Below are positions 42,790 through 51,812 of a DNA stretch of 64,000 nucleotides, piece after piece (the first letter of the stretch is position 1; every line of letters starts with the position of its first letter). A model generated the notes under the pieces. That model was not told the DNA's origin. It made no database searches and worked only from the letters and a program-made list of their open reading frames with translations. The position numbers and the translations under genes were made by a program. Source of the stretch: Qipengyuania pacifica (GTDB lineage Bacteria; Pseudomonadota; Alphaproteobacteria; Sphingomonadales; Sphingomonadaceae); contig NZ_JAHWXO010000001.1 in NCBI RefSeq assembly GCF_019857205.1, positions 248,001 through 312,000 of the forward strand, given 5' to 3'.

Positions 42790-43045
42790 GGCGGCAAAGG
42801 CACGGACCGACATGCGCGAATGGCAGGTCAAGCGCCGCGAGCGGACCCGGCAACTGATCGAACTGGGCGGCCTGGTCGCCAAGGCCGATCTGGTCGAGTT
42901 GACTGACGATGATCGCGCCGCGCTCTACGGTGCGTTCCTCACCGTCGCCGCCAAGCTGCGCGGTCCGGATGGTGCGCAGGCGCTGGTGCTGTTCCGGCGC
43001 AAGGGCAAGCGGGCGTTTGAGGCTGAGCAATCGAATGATGGATAG
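42767..43045 (+). CDS. traD: Conjugal transfer protein TraD (small)
   Basis: 92 residues from the ATG at 42767 (MAARHRLEAAKARTDMREWQVKRRERTRQLIELGGLVAKADLVEL), ending in LFRRKGKRAF. The WQVKRRERTRQLIELGGL segment is the hallmark of the small TraD of Ti-type elements. The frame continues upstream without a plausible start. Downstream, the traG coupling gene expected next is absent; a convergent helicase gene (end 43074) takes its place, so the element cannot self-transfer from this part alone. Confidence 0.85.
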   Translation: MAARHRLEAAKARTDMREWQVKRRERTRQLIELGGLVAKADLVELTDDDRAALYGAFLTVAAKLRGPDGAQALVLFRRKGKRAFEAEQSNDG

Positions 43046-43073
43046 GGGAGCAGTCCGAACGGCAATTGGTATG

Positions 43074-45248
43074 CTAATCCCGTCCTAAAATTGAGCGGGT
43101 CAACTCAGCCAATCCGCTAGCGTCTAGGTGAGCGGACAAGGCATCTCTTTGCAGCAATTCCTCCGTCAAGTGAGGATGGAATTTCTCGAACAACAGGTTC
43201 GGCGAATGCGCAAATAGGTCCACCTCTTTGCCATCTGCCAGGCCCGAAAGTGCGTTAATCAAATCCGGGCTTTCGTCCTTTCCGAACACTTCGAGAAACC
43301 CGTCGTGTGTCTGCACGGTAAAGCCGCTCGCGCGAAGGGCGAGTGCTAGGGTCGTTGTCCGAACGGAACCCGTTTTCGTCGCTATGACAGCAGCTTTGTC
43401 GCTGAGTTGCGCAATCCTTCCGGGGTTAAATTGCAGCTGGCCGTGATGGCTGCGCGCCTCGTCGAGTAGCTCCAGCGCTGTTGCATCAAGATAGATCGGG
43501 CGCTTCTGTCCCTCCAAAACATCGAACATTCGCTCGATCACGCGGTCGTGGATGTTGCCAAGGGTCGCCCCAAAAATGGGCGGCACTCCGGCTTTGGCCG
43601 GTGCAACCAAAATGACACGATCCCGGTCGAGAACTTCCTGCACCAGCCAGCGCCTACCCGAAAAAATGAGAAGCATTCCCGGCGCGATCATGTTGTCGAT
43701 CGGAAGTGTCCCAAGCTCCTTACCGCCGGAAATCAGCCGGTATTCCTCGGGTGTCTGAAATACGGCGTAGAAGCTATAGTGCTCAACCAGCTTCTCGCCA
43801 TTGGCACCGAGCAAGAGAAGGCCATCGCTGGCTTGCTCAATGAGCGCGACCTCGGGTTGCCCGAGTGCTCGCAAGACATCCAGAAACAACTGGGTATCGA
43901 TCTGGCGGAATGGTCCGCTTTGGCAGAGAATCCCGTATAGTTGTTGCGCACGTATTCCGCCCCTCTCGGCGATCACCGAGAGGATTTGGTGAACTAGGGT
44001 CGAAAGGTGCAGGGCCTCGCGTTGCGGCGGTTCGCACCAGCCTTCCAAAAGCAATTCGATCATCGCAATGGCCCGCACCATCCCAAGGCGAAGACGATCC
44101 GAAAAATTGCTGGTAGGCGTGAGCTTCGCCTCGACTGTGTATTGCCGAAGGATGGCTGGCTTGCCCGGTCGCCGCCCTGATCGGCCAAGCCTTTGCCTGA
44201 GCGACGCGACGCTGAATGGTGCGCCAATCTGGCCGACACAGGTCACATCGCCAATGTCGATTCCCAATTCCAGAGTGGAAGTGCAGATGGCAGTCGTCGG
44301 CGCAGTACCATCTTTCAGGCGGCGTTCGACGAAGTCTCGATGCTCGCGCGATAGGCTGGCGTGGTGAGGGTAAAACTCCTGCGGCAGATGTTCCTTTTCG
44401 CAAAGTGCGCGCAACCGATCTGAGTAGATTTCAACTGCCTGACGCGCACCGCCAAAGACAAGATTGTCGCTGCCTCTCAGGTGCTCGAATAGGTGCTGCG
44501 CAATGGCATCCGTCGCTGAAGGGCCTTCATCGTCCTTGTCACCAGCAACGTAGCCCCGGAGCTGAAGCTGCAATTCGGCTGCCCCACCTTCGGCAATGAT
44601 TTGTTCGACTTCGCCAGGGCTGTCAGGACGAAGATAAACCTTCGCCAGTTCCATATCTCCGAGTGTGGCCGACAAACCGACCCGGCGAATAGGTCTCTTG
44701 AGAGCAATTTCGAGACGCGTGAGAAGCGAACGCATCTGGATGCCACGCTCACTGTCGAGGACCGAATGCAATTCATCGAGAATGACTGCGCGCGTTGCGC
44801 CAAACAGCCTCGGAATCTCCAATCCGCGTCGAATGAATAGCGCTTCAAGGGACTCCGGGGTGATAAGCAGCACGCCCCTCGGTCGCTTGGTAGCCTTAGC
44901 CTTTACCGATGACGAAACGTCGCCATGCCACGGGGTGATAGGCATGTCTGTATTGCGACAAATGTCTTCAAGTCGCCGCGCCTGATCGGTGATGAGCGCT
45001 TTCAGCGGCGCGACATAGAGAACATCAAATCCGGAGTCCTCACTGGGTTCGTCGAGCACCTGCGACAGTAGCGGGAGAAATGCGGCTTCAGTCTTGCCTC
45101 CGGCGGTGCTGGCGGCGACAATCAGGTCGCGATTGCCGTCCATAAGCACGTGCGTTGCGCGCGCCTGAATATCGCGCAATTCCTTCCAGCCTTGCTGACG
45201 AATCCTTTTCTGGATTGGTCGAGCCAGCTTGTCGAACGCCGTGCTCAC
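43074..45248 (-). CDS. Lhr/BrxHI-like DEAD/DEAH-box superfamily 2 helicase
   Basis: 724 residues. Motif I is STAGGKTEAAF (residues 47-57), motif II VILDELHSV (DELH), motif III SATLGD, with a C-terminal helicase domain (VFGGARQAVEIYSDRLRALCE, STLELGIDIGDVTCVGQIG, RLGRSGRRPGKPA). The later domain resembles the Lhr-type winged-helix and C-terminal extension. In phage defence systems such helicases accompany BrxD (as BrxHI in BREX type 2/3-like loci). It overlaps the ATPase gene by four bases, so the two are co-translated. Cytosolic. Confidence 0.85.
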   Translation of the reverse strand: MSTAFDKLARPIQKRIRQQGWKELRDIQARATHVLMDGNRDLIVAASTAGGKTEAAFLPLLSQVLDEPSEDSGFDVLYVAPLKALITDQARRLEDICRNTDMPITPWHGDVSSSVKAKATKRPRGVLLITPESLEALFIRRGLEIPRLFGATRAVILDELHSVLDSERGIQMRSLLTRLEIALKRPIRRVGLSATLGDMELAKVYLRPDSPGEVEQIIAEGGAAELQLQLRGYVAGDKDDEGPSATDAIAQHLFEHLRGSDNLVFGGARQAVEIYSDRLRALCEKEHLPQEFYPHHASLSREHRDFVERRLKDGTAPTTAICTSTLELGIDIGDVTCVGQIGAPFSVASLRQRLGRSGRRPGKPAILRQYTVEAKLTPTSNFSDRLRLGMVRAIAMIELLLEGWCEPPQREALHLSTLVHQILSVIAERGGIRAQQLYGILCQSGPFRQIDTQLFLDVLRALGQPEVALIEQASDGLLLLGANGEKLVEHYSFYAVFQTPEEYRLISGGKELGTLPIDNMIAPGMLLIFSGRRWLVQEVLDRDRVILVAPAKAGVPPIFGATLGNIHDRVIERMFDVLEGQKRPIYLDATALELLDEARSHHGQLQFNPGRIAQLSDKAAVIATKTGSVRTTTLALALRASGFTVQTHDGFLEVFGKDESPDLINALSGLADGKEVDLFAHSPNLLFEKFHPHLTEELLQRDALSAHLDASGLAELTRSILGRD

Positions 45249-46549
45249 AGTCGGAAGCTGGCTAGCTCGTCATTCTCAGGGACAGCGCCAACGCTCTCAT
45301 CCACGTCGCTCATGTCGTCACCAGAATCCTCCGCCACGTCGAGCTCTTCGATGAGGTCCGACCATTCGACGCCGGGGTTTTGTTCGAGCACCGCCAGAAG
45401 ATTCACGAATGCCGTGACCGTGTTCCGAGGGGTTCTGAAATAGGCCTCCCCGATCCTGTCCGAACAGTGCGCCATAAACGCTTCCAAGGCGTTGTCTGGC
45501 AGGATTGCTTCATCGCCCTGCATAACGGCGCGAATGTTGGCCAGAAGCACGAACAAATCTTCGGGCGTGAGGCTGGCTAGTCGAATGACCGGCCCGGAGA
45601 GATCGACCAGTCCGTCACGCGCAAAGGTGTTCTCTGCGAGGCGAGACTGGAGGGCTTCATAGCTGTAGAGGCCGCGCCGCGTATTCATGAGGAATTCCGG
45701 CGTTCCTCCCATGAGGAACCCAAGGTTCTCCGCGCTGCCTTGGAGCACGTCGTTCAGAATGCGCAGGATTTGCTCATAGTTGGCGTTGCGTGCTTGCGAT
45801 GAAGTCAGCTTGTAGAGGTTGACCATCTCGTCAAGGCCAACGAGCAGGCCCTTGTAGCCAGCTTCACAGACAAAGGCCGACATCAGTTTGAGGTGGTCGT
45901 AGACGCTGGCGTCATGGACGATAGTGCGAACACCAAGAGCCTTGCGAGCATCCGTTTTGGTTGCAAATTCGCCGCGCAGCCATCTGATCGCCGCCGATTT
46001 CAGCTCTTCATCGCCGGTTTCGTGCCCCTCCCAATACCGGCGGATCACCTGCGCGAAGTCGAAGCCTCCAGTCAGTTCTTCAAAATGGGCAAGGCGCTGG
46101 CGAATGATGTCATCTGTCGATTGTTCTTGCGCCTCGGCATCGTGCTGGGCCTGGCTGATAAACCGCTCGACAACATTCGACAATGCACCTCCATCTGGCT
46201 TGGTACGGGTTGCAAGATTTCGCGCCATCTCCGCGTAGAGGCCCCGTGCTTGCCCGCCGGTCGCGTGGATGCGGCGATCCGGGGCAAGGTCGGCAAACAT
46301 GACGACCAGCCCCTTTTCGAGCGCGACAAGCCGGATCAGGTTCATGAAGAAGGTCTTGCCGGAGCCATACTCGCCGATGATGAAACGAATGGCTGAACCG
46401 CCATCGGCGATCCGGTCCATGTCCTTGACGAGTTCCTCGATCTCACGAGCTCGTCCAACCTGGATGTGCCGAAGCCCCAATTTGGGAACAACACCGGCGC
46501 GTAGCGCCTGAGCGATGGCGTCGCGTTCGCGCGGTTTCAGTCTCGACAT
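45245..46549 (-). CDS. BrxD-like ATP-binding protein (DUF2791)
   Basis: 434 residues of a BREX-type ATPase. Walker A is GEYGSGKTFF (residues 59-68) in IRFIIGEYGSGKT, Walker B is GLLVGLDEMVNLYKL, and the DUF2791 landmarks LRHIQVGRAREIEELVKDM, HATGGQARGLYAEMARNLATRT, GLYSYEALQSRLAENTF and AYFRTPRNTVTAFVNLLAVL are present. An acidic C-terminal tail (EELDVAEDSGDDMSDVDESVG) closes the protein. In BREX loci BrxD works with the BrxHI helicase. PglX, PglZ and BrxC are absent here, so this is not a BREX locus. Confidence 0.88.
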   Translation of the reverse strand: MSRLKPRERDAIAQALRAGVVPKLGLRHIQVGRAREIEELVKDMDRIADGGSAIRFIIGEYGSGKTFFMNLIRLVALEKGLVVMFADLAPDRRIHATGGQARGLYAEMARNLATRTKPDGGALSNVVERFISQAQHDAEAQEQSTDDIIRQRLAHFEELTGGFDFAQVIRRYWEGHETGDEELKSAAIRWLRGEFATKTDARKALGVRTIVHDASVYDHLKLMSAFVCEAGYKGLLVGLDEMVNLYKLTSSQARNANYEQILRILNDVLQGSAENLGFLMGGTPEFLMNTRRGLYSYEALQSRLAENTFARDGLVDLSGPVIRLASLTPEDLFVLLANIRAVMQGDEAILPDNALEAFMAHCSDRIGEAYFRTPRNTVTAFVNLLAVLEQNPGVEWSDLIEELDVAEDSGDDMSDVDESVGAVPENDELASFRL

Positions 46550-46552
46550 GAA

Positions 46553-49078
46553 TTAATCCCCCTTCGCCATCTCGGCTCGCAACGTATCGGCTATGTCCGG
46601 CGATACGTCATATCCGTCATATTCATCGAGCAAGGCCTCATCGAATTTCTCGAAAGCCCACTCGTTGACTACCTCAAGCGCGCCAGAGGGCATGAGCCCT
46701 TGCTTACTGGCGATCTCGTCAAACTCTTCGTCAGTCCAGTGATCGCGCTGGATTATCTGCTCTACAAGCATCGCGTGCTTGGGATCGAGGCCAGCCATTA
46801 ACGATGGAAGAGCATGTGTTGCGGCGGCCTCGTCGCTCACGTCTTCGTCGGCCGAGAAAATCTCGCCCAGTACGCTTGAAACGCGCTCGGTGTCATTTCG
46901 AATAGCGGCAATACGCGCTGCATCGAGCGAACCGGCTTTGGCTTTCGGCTCGTCCGGTATTTGTTCGCCTGGTGCTTCAGCTTCGGCGGCTTTGACGCGA
47001 ACAGGGCCGTCTGGCACGTCGCCAGCATGGAGGTCGGCGTAAACGAGGCCAGCATCGATCCCCAAAGCCTTGTAGATCTTCTCGATGCAAGCCACTTCTT
47101 CAGACTGAATCACGCTGTCAGCGTGGGCAATCGCGACAACTGCCGCGCGCAGGGCTAGATGATGCTCAGCGTCCGCATCTTTCAGCTTGCTGCGCAGCCA
47201 TGACATGTCTGGCGGAACATCGAGATACCATTCGAGGTTGGCGTGAAGCCGCTTTCTTTCAAGCTCAGTCAGGCCGCTAACAGCATCGATCTTTTCACGG
47301 AGTGCCCTGCGTTCGGCTTCCACAATTTTGCTATCGGCATGTGCGACGAAGGTCGCCAGCGCTAGTTCGAACAATTCGGTTCGATAGGCCGGGGATACGT
47401 CTTCAAGCTGTTCGACCGGCTCGCCGAGTTCGAAGATCACAACGGGTTCGTCGATCTTCGGTCCGCGCAGCGAGAATCTTGGGTCTGGAGCCATACCGAA
47501 TCCGATACGGGCGAGTGCATCTGCTGCGCCGGTGAGGTTCCGCTTGCCAAGCTTCTCCGGCGTTTCTCCTTCTAGGCGCGAGATCACATCAAGTGCTGGG
47601 ACCAACCCGCCTGCGGCTACTTGTTCGCGCGCCCAGTCTTTGAGTTTTTCCAACTCGTCTGATGGGAACAGACTCCAAAGCTCAGCGGGTAGCAGCGCCT
47701 GTGCTTCAATGGTCCCCCGACCATCTGGATTTCGTCCAAGATATCGGCTGAACTTGTCGAGTTCATCCATAGCCTCATCTGCGATCTTCTGCGCCTTCTG
47801 CATTGGCGACCGCAAATCAGACACGTTGGGGATTTGAGCTTCTCGGCCGCCTTTCGCGCTAAGATTAACCGAGCAGTTGAATTCGCTGGAGGCGGCGCGA
47901 TACATCATAGCCAGCATTTTCCGAGGCGCTCGCACTTTCAAGCCATCGGGATGCAGCGCTCCGAACTTAAGCTTGAAGAGTGCTCGGAACTCTTCGTCAC
48001 AACGCTCGGCAGGCGTGCGGAGGCGGCGTTCTGGATAACACAGCAACCACAGGAGGACCCAATCTGAGTCCAAGGCTTCGCCTTCGGAAATCATGCCTCC
48101 GAGGGCGAGCTTCAACAATAGGGGCAAATCCCAGCTGCGATTCTCCAAAATCGCCTGCTTTAGGGTGGGGTCGTCTGTTGAAAAGCCACCCAGTGCCGCC
48201 GCGCGGGCGATATTGAGGAATTCACCGAGATACCTTTGTGCGGAATGGTTGTGAGAAAAGAGGATCTTGAGGCGCTCAACCTCCGCTACGATTTCCTGCT
48301 TCTCATCCTCAGATGGCTGTTCGACCAGATACCGCCGCTCCAAGCCATAAAAGAACAGGAACATGTAGCCGGGGTCGATCGTCCCGTCTTGTCGCCCATC
48401 CGCAAGCCAATTTAGATAGGTGGCTCGGCAAACAGCCGGGATGTTCGAATAGCCCGGCCAATATGACATGTTAACGCCATTCCTGTCCGATCCAACCTGC
48501 GCGACGGACAACGATGGATCGATGTAGGCTCGACAGCTCTCGCCATAATGGGTTGAGCCGATGCGAGGCGGTTTGCCGACATAGACCATCCCATCGATCG
48601 TGCGACCTGCAATGGTGACGGATTGCCCTTTGCGCACCCAACCTTGGTGATGGCCTTGCGATCTCTCCGATGAACCTTGCTTTGGCCTCTTTGCTTCAGG
48701 CGAAAGCTTCTCTTCTTGGTCCGACCGACGCTGTAGTTCTGCAGATCGGGGCACTGCTTCCGCTGCAATTTGTGCCACGTTTCCGAGGTGGGGATCAAAC
48801 TGAGCTAGCTGATCCGGTCTCGAATTCGTAGACGCTCTAACTTCGCGCGAAAATGGGGGAGATTGCAGCTTTTCAGGGGCGGTCGTCTCAGCAACTCGCG
48901 CGCTTCGACGCTTTTCGTACCACCAGACAAAAGCAATCGGCGCGAGGAGTGCGAACAATGCTTCAAGCGCATCGGGTAGACTGTCCAATGCAATTGCCGC
49001 GATTATTACGCAAACAAAGAAAGAGGCGACGTAAAGCCCGATAATGCGGATGATTTTCCAGACAATCGACATGCGCAC
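46553..49078 (-). CDS. Membrane-anchored TerB_N/TerB/TerB_C-domain protein
   Basis: 841 residues. Two membrane helices lie at the N-terminus (about 8-30 and 38-53), then a disordered linker. The TerB_N domain (about 145-300) has WVRKGQSVTIAGRTIDG, YIDPSLSVAQVG, YWPGYSNIPAVCRATYL and FLFFYGLERRYL. A middle TerB-type helical metal-binding domain (about 590-700) has TFVAHADSKIVEAERRAL and AIAHADSVIQSEEVACIEK. The C-terminal TerB_C domain (about 760-840) has KHAMLVEQIIQRDHWTDEE. TerB proteins link membrane sensing to stress or phage defence. It precedes the ATPase gene by three bases, giving one TerB-ATPase-helicase operon. Confidence 0.85.
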   Translation of the reverse strand: MRMSIVWKIIRIIGLYVASFFVCVIIAAIALDSLPDALEALFALLAPIAFVWWYEKRRSARVAETTAPEKLQSPPFSREVRASTNSRPDQLAQFDPHLGNVAQIAAEAVPRSAELQRRSDQEEKLSPEAKRPKQGSSERSQGHHQGWVRKGQSVTIAGRTIDGMVYVGKPPRIGSTHYGESCRAYIDPSLSVAQVGSDRNGVNMSYWPGYSNIPAVCRATYLNWLADGRQDGTIDPGYMFLFFYGLERRYLVEQPSEDEKQEIVAEVERLKILFSHNHSAQRYLGEFLNIARAAALGGFSTDDPTLKQAILENRSWDLPLLLKLALGGMISEGEALDSDWVLLWLLCYPERRLRTPAERCDEEFRALFKLKFGALHPDGLKVRAPRKMLAMMYRAASSEFNCSVNLSAKGGREAQIPNVSDLRSPMQKAQKIADEAMDELDKFSRYLGRNPDGRGTIEAQALLPAELWSLFPSDELEKLKDWAREQVAAGGLVPALDVISRLEGETPEKLGKRNLTGAADALARIGFGMAPDPRFSLRGPKIDEPVVIFELGEPVEQLEDVSPAYRTELFELALATFVAHADSKIVEAERRALREKIDAVSGLTELERKRLHANLEWYLDVPPDMSWLRSKLKDADAEHHLALRAAVVAIAHADSVIQSEEVACIEKIYKALGIDAGLVYADLHAGDVPDGPVRVKAAEAEAPGEQIPDEPKAKAGSLDAARIAAIRNDTERVSSVLGEIFSADEDVSDEAAATHALPSLMAGLDPKHAMLVEQIIQRDHWTDEEFDEIASKQGLMPSGALEVVNEWAFEKFDEALLDEYDGYDVSPDIADTLRAEMAKGD

Positions 49079-49134
49079 TGCCTGCCATTTTGCGGATGAG
49101 AGGTCACGCTGATTTTCGCCAAGCGCATATTCGG

Positions 49135-50052
49135 TCAGCCGAGAAGTACTTTCTCCAGAACCTCGATCAGCTCTTTCCGCTTCTCAGACAGCATCTTTTC
49201 CAGATTCCGCTGCTTCCACAAGACTGCTGGCAAGTGCCTTGCTTCCGGTATGCCGAGAAGTTCCCAATTCGGGTCACCGCGCTTGAAGCCGATCAGGAAC
49301 TGGTGGTGCGCGTCTGGCATCTCGCCAACCATTGTGGCGACGAGTGCCTCGCGGGTAGCCTCTAGATCGGCAAGCTCGACATTCTCTTGCGTCATGCCGA
49401 CAAATCCGCGCTCAAATTCCTCCGCCAGCGGTTTGTGGGTCGGAGCGAGCACCTCGGCCATCGGGCGATTGTGGCTGATGAGGTAGACGAGGAATGCGCG
49501 CCGCAGTTCGTCACTTATTTCTTCGTTCGCCAGCAGGTCTCGCACGTCGAACAGGTCACGCGGGTGCTGGCGGTCCAGCGCCGCCACGATCTTTCCCGCA
49601 TAAAGGTCGGGGAAGGAAACAACCTGCATTTCGGCGAAACCGAACGTGTCTTCGACTGCGGGAACGACGCTCATGACCACGGGGTCGTAGACGGTGCCAC
49701 GCAAGACAGGCGTGACTTCGATCTTGATCTGCACACCTTCAGAGCGGACGATGAGCTTGGTGATGATGTTATCGCCTGCTGAACGTGATGGAGCGACCGC
49801 CGCGCCCGGTATCCCGCCTTCGATCCGCTCCTTGATCCGCACCATCGCCGCGTCGATAGCGGCGAGTGATGAAGCGCGATCCTCGACCGGCAAGTAGGTC
49901 AGGTCGATGTCAACCGAGAGGCGCGGCAAGTCGCGCACGAAGAGGTTGATCGCCGTGCCGCCCTTGAGCGCGAAACACTGCTCTTGCGCCACGAACGGTA
50001 TGGTGCGGATCAGGAGGGCAACCTGCTGCCGATAAGCGTCCTGGAAGGCCAT
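49135..50052 (-). CDS. AbiEii-family nucleotidyltransferase toxin
   Basis: 305 residues. Catalytic NTase motif FALKGGTAINLFVRDLPRLSVDIDLTYLPV (GG-x(n)-DxD), then LVRSEGVQIKIEVTPV, and DLYAGKIVAALDRQHPRDLFDVRDL, all typical of type IV toxin AbiEii/AbiGii. AbiEii adds nucleotides to tRNA or another target and halts growth. It directly follows its antitoxin gene (three-base gap), in the usual antitoxin-first order. It lies 56 bases upstream of the TerB operon in the same direction, so both may share a transcript. Confidence 0.9.
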   Translation of the reverse strand: MAFQDAYRQQVALLIRTIPFVAQEQCFALKGGTAINLFVRDLPRLSVDIDLTYLPVEDRASSLAAIDAAMVRIKERIEGGIPGAAVAPSRSAGDNIITKLIVRSEGVQIKIEVTPVLRGTVYDPVVMSVVPAVEDTFGFAEMQVVSFPDLYAGKIVAALDRQHPRDLFDVRDLLANEEISDELRRAFLVYLISHNRPMAEVLAPTHKPLAEEFERGFVGMTQENVELADLEATREALVATMVGEMPDAHHQFLIGFKRGDPNWELLGIPEARHLPAVLWKQRNLEKMLSEKRKELIEVLEKVLLG

Positions 50053-50055
50053 TTC

Positions 50056-50844
50056 CTATTGCCCTCCAAGATCGGCGGGCACCGTGATGTCGTATTGCGG
50101 ATCGAGCTTACCCCCCTTCACCAGAACCCGTTTTCCGGAACCTAAATCGATCTTGGCCAAGTCGAGTTTCGATCGCCAAGCATGGCGGTGCCGGTCGGCA
50201 AAGAACAGGAACAGCCGCTTCACCTTGACGCTGGAGCAGGCTTCGAGAAGAGTTTGCAGGCGACGAGGGCTGAGATCGCTCAAGCCTTCCATTAAGGCAT
50301 CGACCTGATGAAAGCTCTCATGCCTGGGCAGTTCGTCGAGCAATTCGAGAACGGCGCGCTCCTTGCTCGAATAGCGAACAGGCAATTGCACGCCAGCGGC
50401 ACTATACATGGTAGGGCTTGGCAATGGCGGCGTGTCGGCATCTGTCGGAAACAGGCGCAAGCTGTTGTGCCATGCGAATGTCACTTCGAGCGGCAAATCA
50501 CCCAGCCAGGTTGGCGGTCGTGTCGGTCCGTATAGGTGAACTGTCTGGACGTTTGCTGAAAGGTAGTGGGCATAGCCTTGCTGTTCGAGCGCGGTGCGAC
50601 CGCCAACGGTCAGTGGAAGGTCAAGCATGGTCTGGAGCGAGATTACGACCTGCTGCCAGGTCATAGGCCCGCGTGAACGGCGATAGACCCGTCGCGCTGG
50701 GCTATCCAGCCAGCCGGAACTTACATACTGGCTACGCAGCGCGGACGAATAGCCATTGGCCTCCAGCCAGGCGGCATCGACCAGAAGTCCTTCCGGGAGC
50801 TCCTGCTGGAGTTGGTTTAGCTTGCTGTCCAAACGCGTAGCCAT
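50056..50844 (-). CDS. AbiEi-family antitoxin
   Basis: 262 residues. N-terminal winged helix (LLVDAAWLEANGYSSALRSQYVSSGWLDSPARRVYRR) followed by the AbiEi C-terminal domain with VGGRTALEQQGYAHYL, ERAVLELLDELP and SRRLQTLLEACSSVKVKRLFLFF (approximate). AbiEi represses its own promoter and neutralises the AbiEii toxin in type IV fashion, without direct complex. A short inverted repeat, CTAAG at 50902 and CTTAG at 50912, lies upstream of the start and could be its operator. Confidence 0.88.
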   Translation of the reverse strand: MATRLDSKLNQLQQELPEGLLVDAAWLEANGYSSALRSQYVSSGWLDSPARRVYRRSRGPMTWQQVVISLQTMLDLPLTVGGRTALEQQGYAHYLSANVQTVHLYGPTRPPTWLGDLPLEVTFAWHNSLRLFPTDADTPPLPSPTMYSAAGVQLPVRYSSKERAVLELLDELPRHESFHQVDALMEGLSDLSPRRLQTLLEACSSVKVKRLFLFFADRHRHAWRSKLDLAKIDLGSGKRVLVKGGKLDPQYDITVPADLGGQ

Positions 50845-51254
50845 GCTTAGTGTTTTGCCACTTGTGTAAACTCGTGTCCAGTTTGAAATAACCTCAAAAG
50901 ACTAAGCTTAACTTAGCGTTCTGGCAAAGAATCAAACCGCCTAACCAAGCCGACTGCGCGAAAGAAGACATGATTCGTGCGCGAAATCCGGCAACGCTGG
51001 CGCGGAAATCCGTCGCTGCCGTCGCAAATTCGCGCGTGCCAGCCGTAAATTCGCGTCGAACGAAAAAAATCTCAAAACCAAGGGCAACGGAGCGGTTTGT
51101 CCGTAAAGGTCTCGAACCGTCCATAGTCGGTTCAAATCGTGCAAATCGTTGAAGAATTGCCCGAATTCCAACTGAACCGGGCGCTTGCGCCTTTCAGAAA
51201 AAGTTCTCATTATGTTCCGGAGAGGGGCTGCCGATACCAAAGAGAGAATGCCCC
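50845..51254. promoter_or_regulatory. Regulatory spacer between AbiEi and the AlpA pair
   Basis: A 410-base gap between divergent transcription units. Left part: CTAAG-CTTAA-CTTAG (50902-50916), a small dyad upstream of abiEi. Centre: the phased repeats listed separately. Right part: tandem CAAATCGT at 51133-51140 and 51142-51149, then a purine-rich ribosome region (GGAGAGGGG at about 51220) before the AlpA start. I see no tRNA or terminator. Confidence 0.5.
50956..51055. repeat. Phased short repeats (about 21-bp period), iteron-like
   Basis: Related 10-12 base motifs occur at 50981-50990 (GCGAAATCCG), 51002-51012 (CGGAAATCCG core), 51023-51034 (CGCAAATTCGCG) and 51044-51055 (CGTAAATTCGCG), with a weaker copy near 50956 (GCGCGAAAG). 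The AAAT centres are 20-22 bases apart, so all face one side of the helix. Likely binding sites for a regulator or initiator. The AlpA pair lies to the right. Confidence 0.6.
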
Positions 51255-51461
51255 ATGTCGAATACCGAACGCATCATCCGCCTCAAGACCGTGCTCGACC
51301 GCACCGGCCTTTCCCGCTCCACCATTTATCGTAAGATCGCAGAGGGCACGTTTCCGTCGCAGGTCAAGATCAGCATCCACGGCGCGGGCTGGCACGAGTC
51401 TGCCATCAATCGCTGGATTGCCGATCCCGCTCACTATCGTGAAGAGGAACCAGCAGAATGA
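51255..51461 (+). CDS. AlpA-family transcriptional regulator
   Basis: 68 residues, the length of AlpA. The MerR-like HTH is IIRLKTVLDRTGLSRSTIYRKIAEGTFPSQVKISIHGAGWHESAINRWI. AlpA proteins activate excision of P4-like and CP4-57-like elements. The gene overlaps the next HTH gene by four bases (ATGA), giving a two-gene regulatory operon preceded by phased repeats. Confidence 0.88.
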   Translation: MSNTERIIRLKTVLDRTGLSRSTIYRKIAEGTFPSQVKISIHGAGWHESAINRWIADPAHYREEEPAE

Positions 51462-51652
51462 GCGGCCATCAAACCGTCGAGCCGATCTGCGTCCGGATCA
51501 ATGACGCTGCCCTTATGATCGGCGTAGGGCGCACGAAGCTCTATGAGCTGATTGCGACGGGCGAACTCGAAACCGTGAAGATCGGCAAGGCAACGCGCGT
51601 CATTACCTCCAGTTTGCATGACCTGGTCAAAAGGCAGCGCGCTTCGAACTGA
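51458..51652 (+). CDS. Excisionase-type HTH protein
   Basis: 64 residues with an HTH_17 (MerR-like) fold: VRINDAALMIGVGRTKLYELIATGELETVKIGKATRVITSSLHDLV. It is co-translated with the AlpA gene. Both proteins are probably control genes of the traA-bearing mobilizable stretch, although no integrase for this third element is in the window. Confidence 0.82.
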   Translation: MSGHQTVEPICVRINDAALMIGVGRTKLYELIATGELETVKIGKATRVITSSLHDLVKRQRASN

Positions 51653-51812
51653 GCCGCCTGAGCAAGAACGTGGCTCTAAAACTTTCCTCCGGTTTGGATC
51701 GCAGCATCCCTCACCTGTGCAGCATAGCGCACAAGGGATGATCCGAGCGTCAAACCTTGTATGGAAACATGGGACATCTCCGGTCTGCCAATCACCGAAG
51801 TTAACGCCTTTG

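Noticed and set aside
43074-49078. Complete BREX system
   Set aside because: Only BrxD- and BrxHI-like genes are present; no methylase (PglX), phosphatase (PglZ), BrxC/PglY or BrxA.
51107-51150. GGTTCAAATC resembling a tRNA T-loop (possible att)
   Set aside because: No T stem, acceptor strand or matching tRNA nearby; the tandem CAAATCGT is better read as a regulator site.
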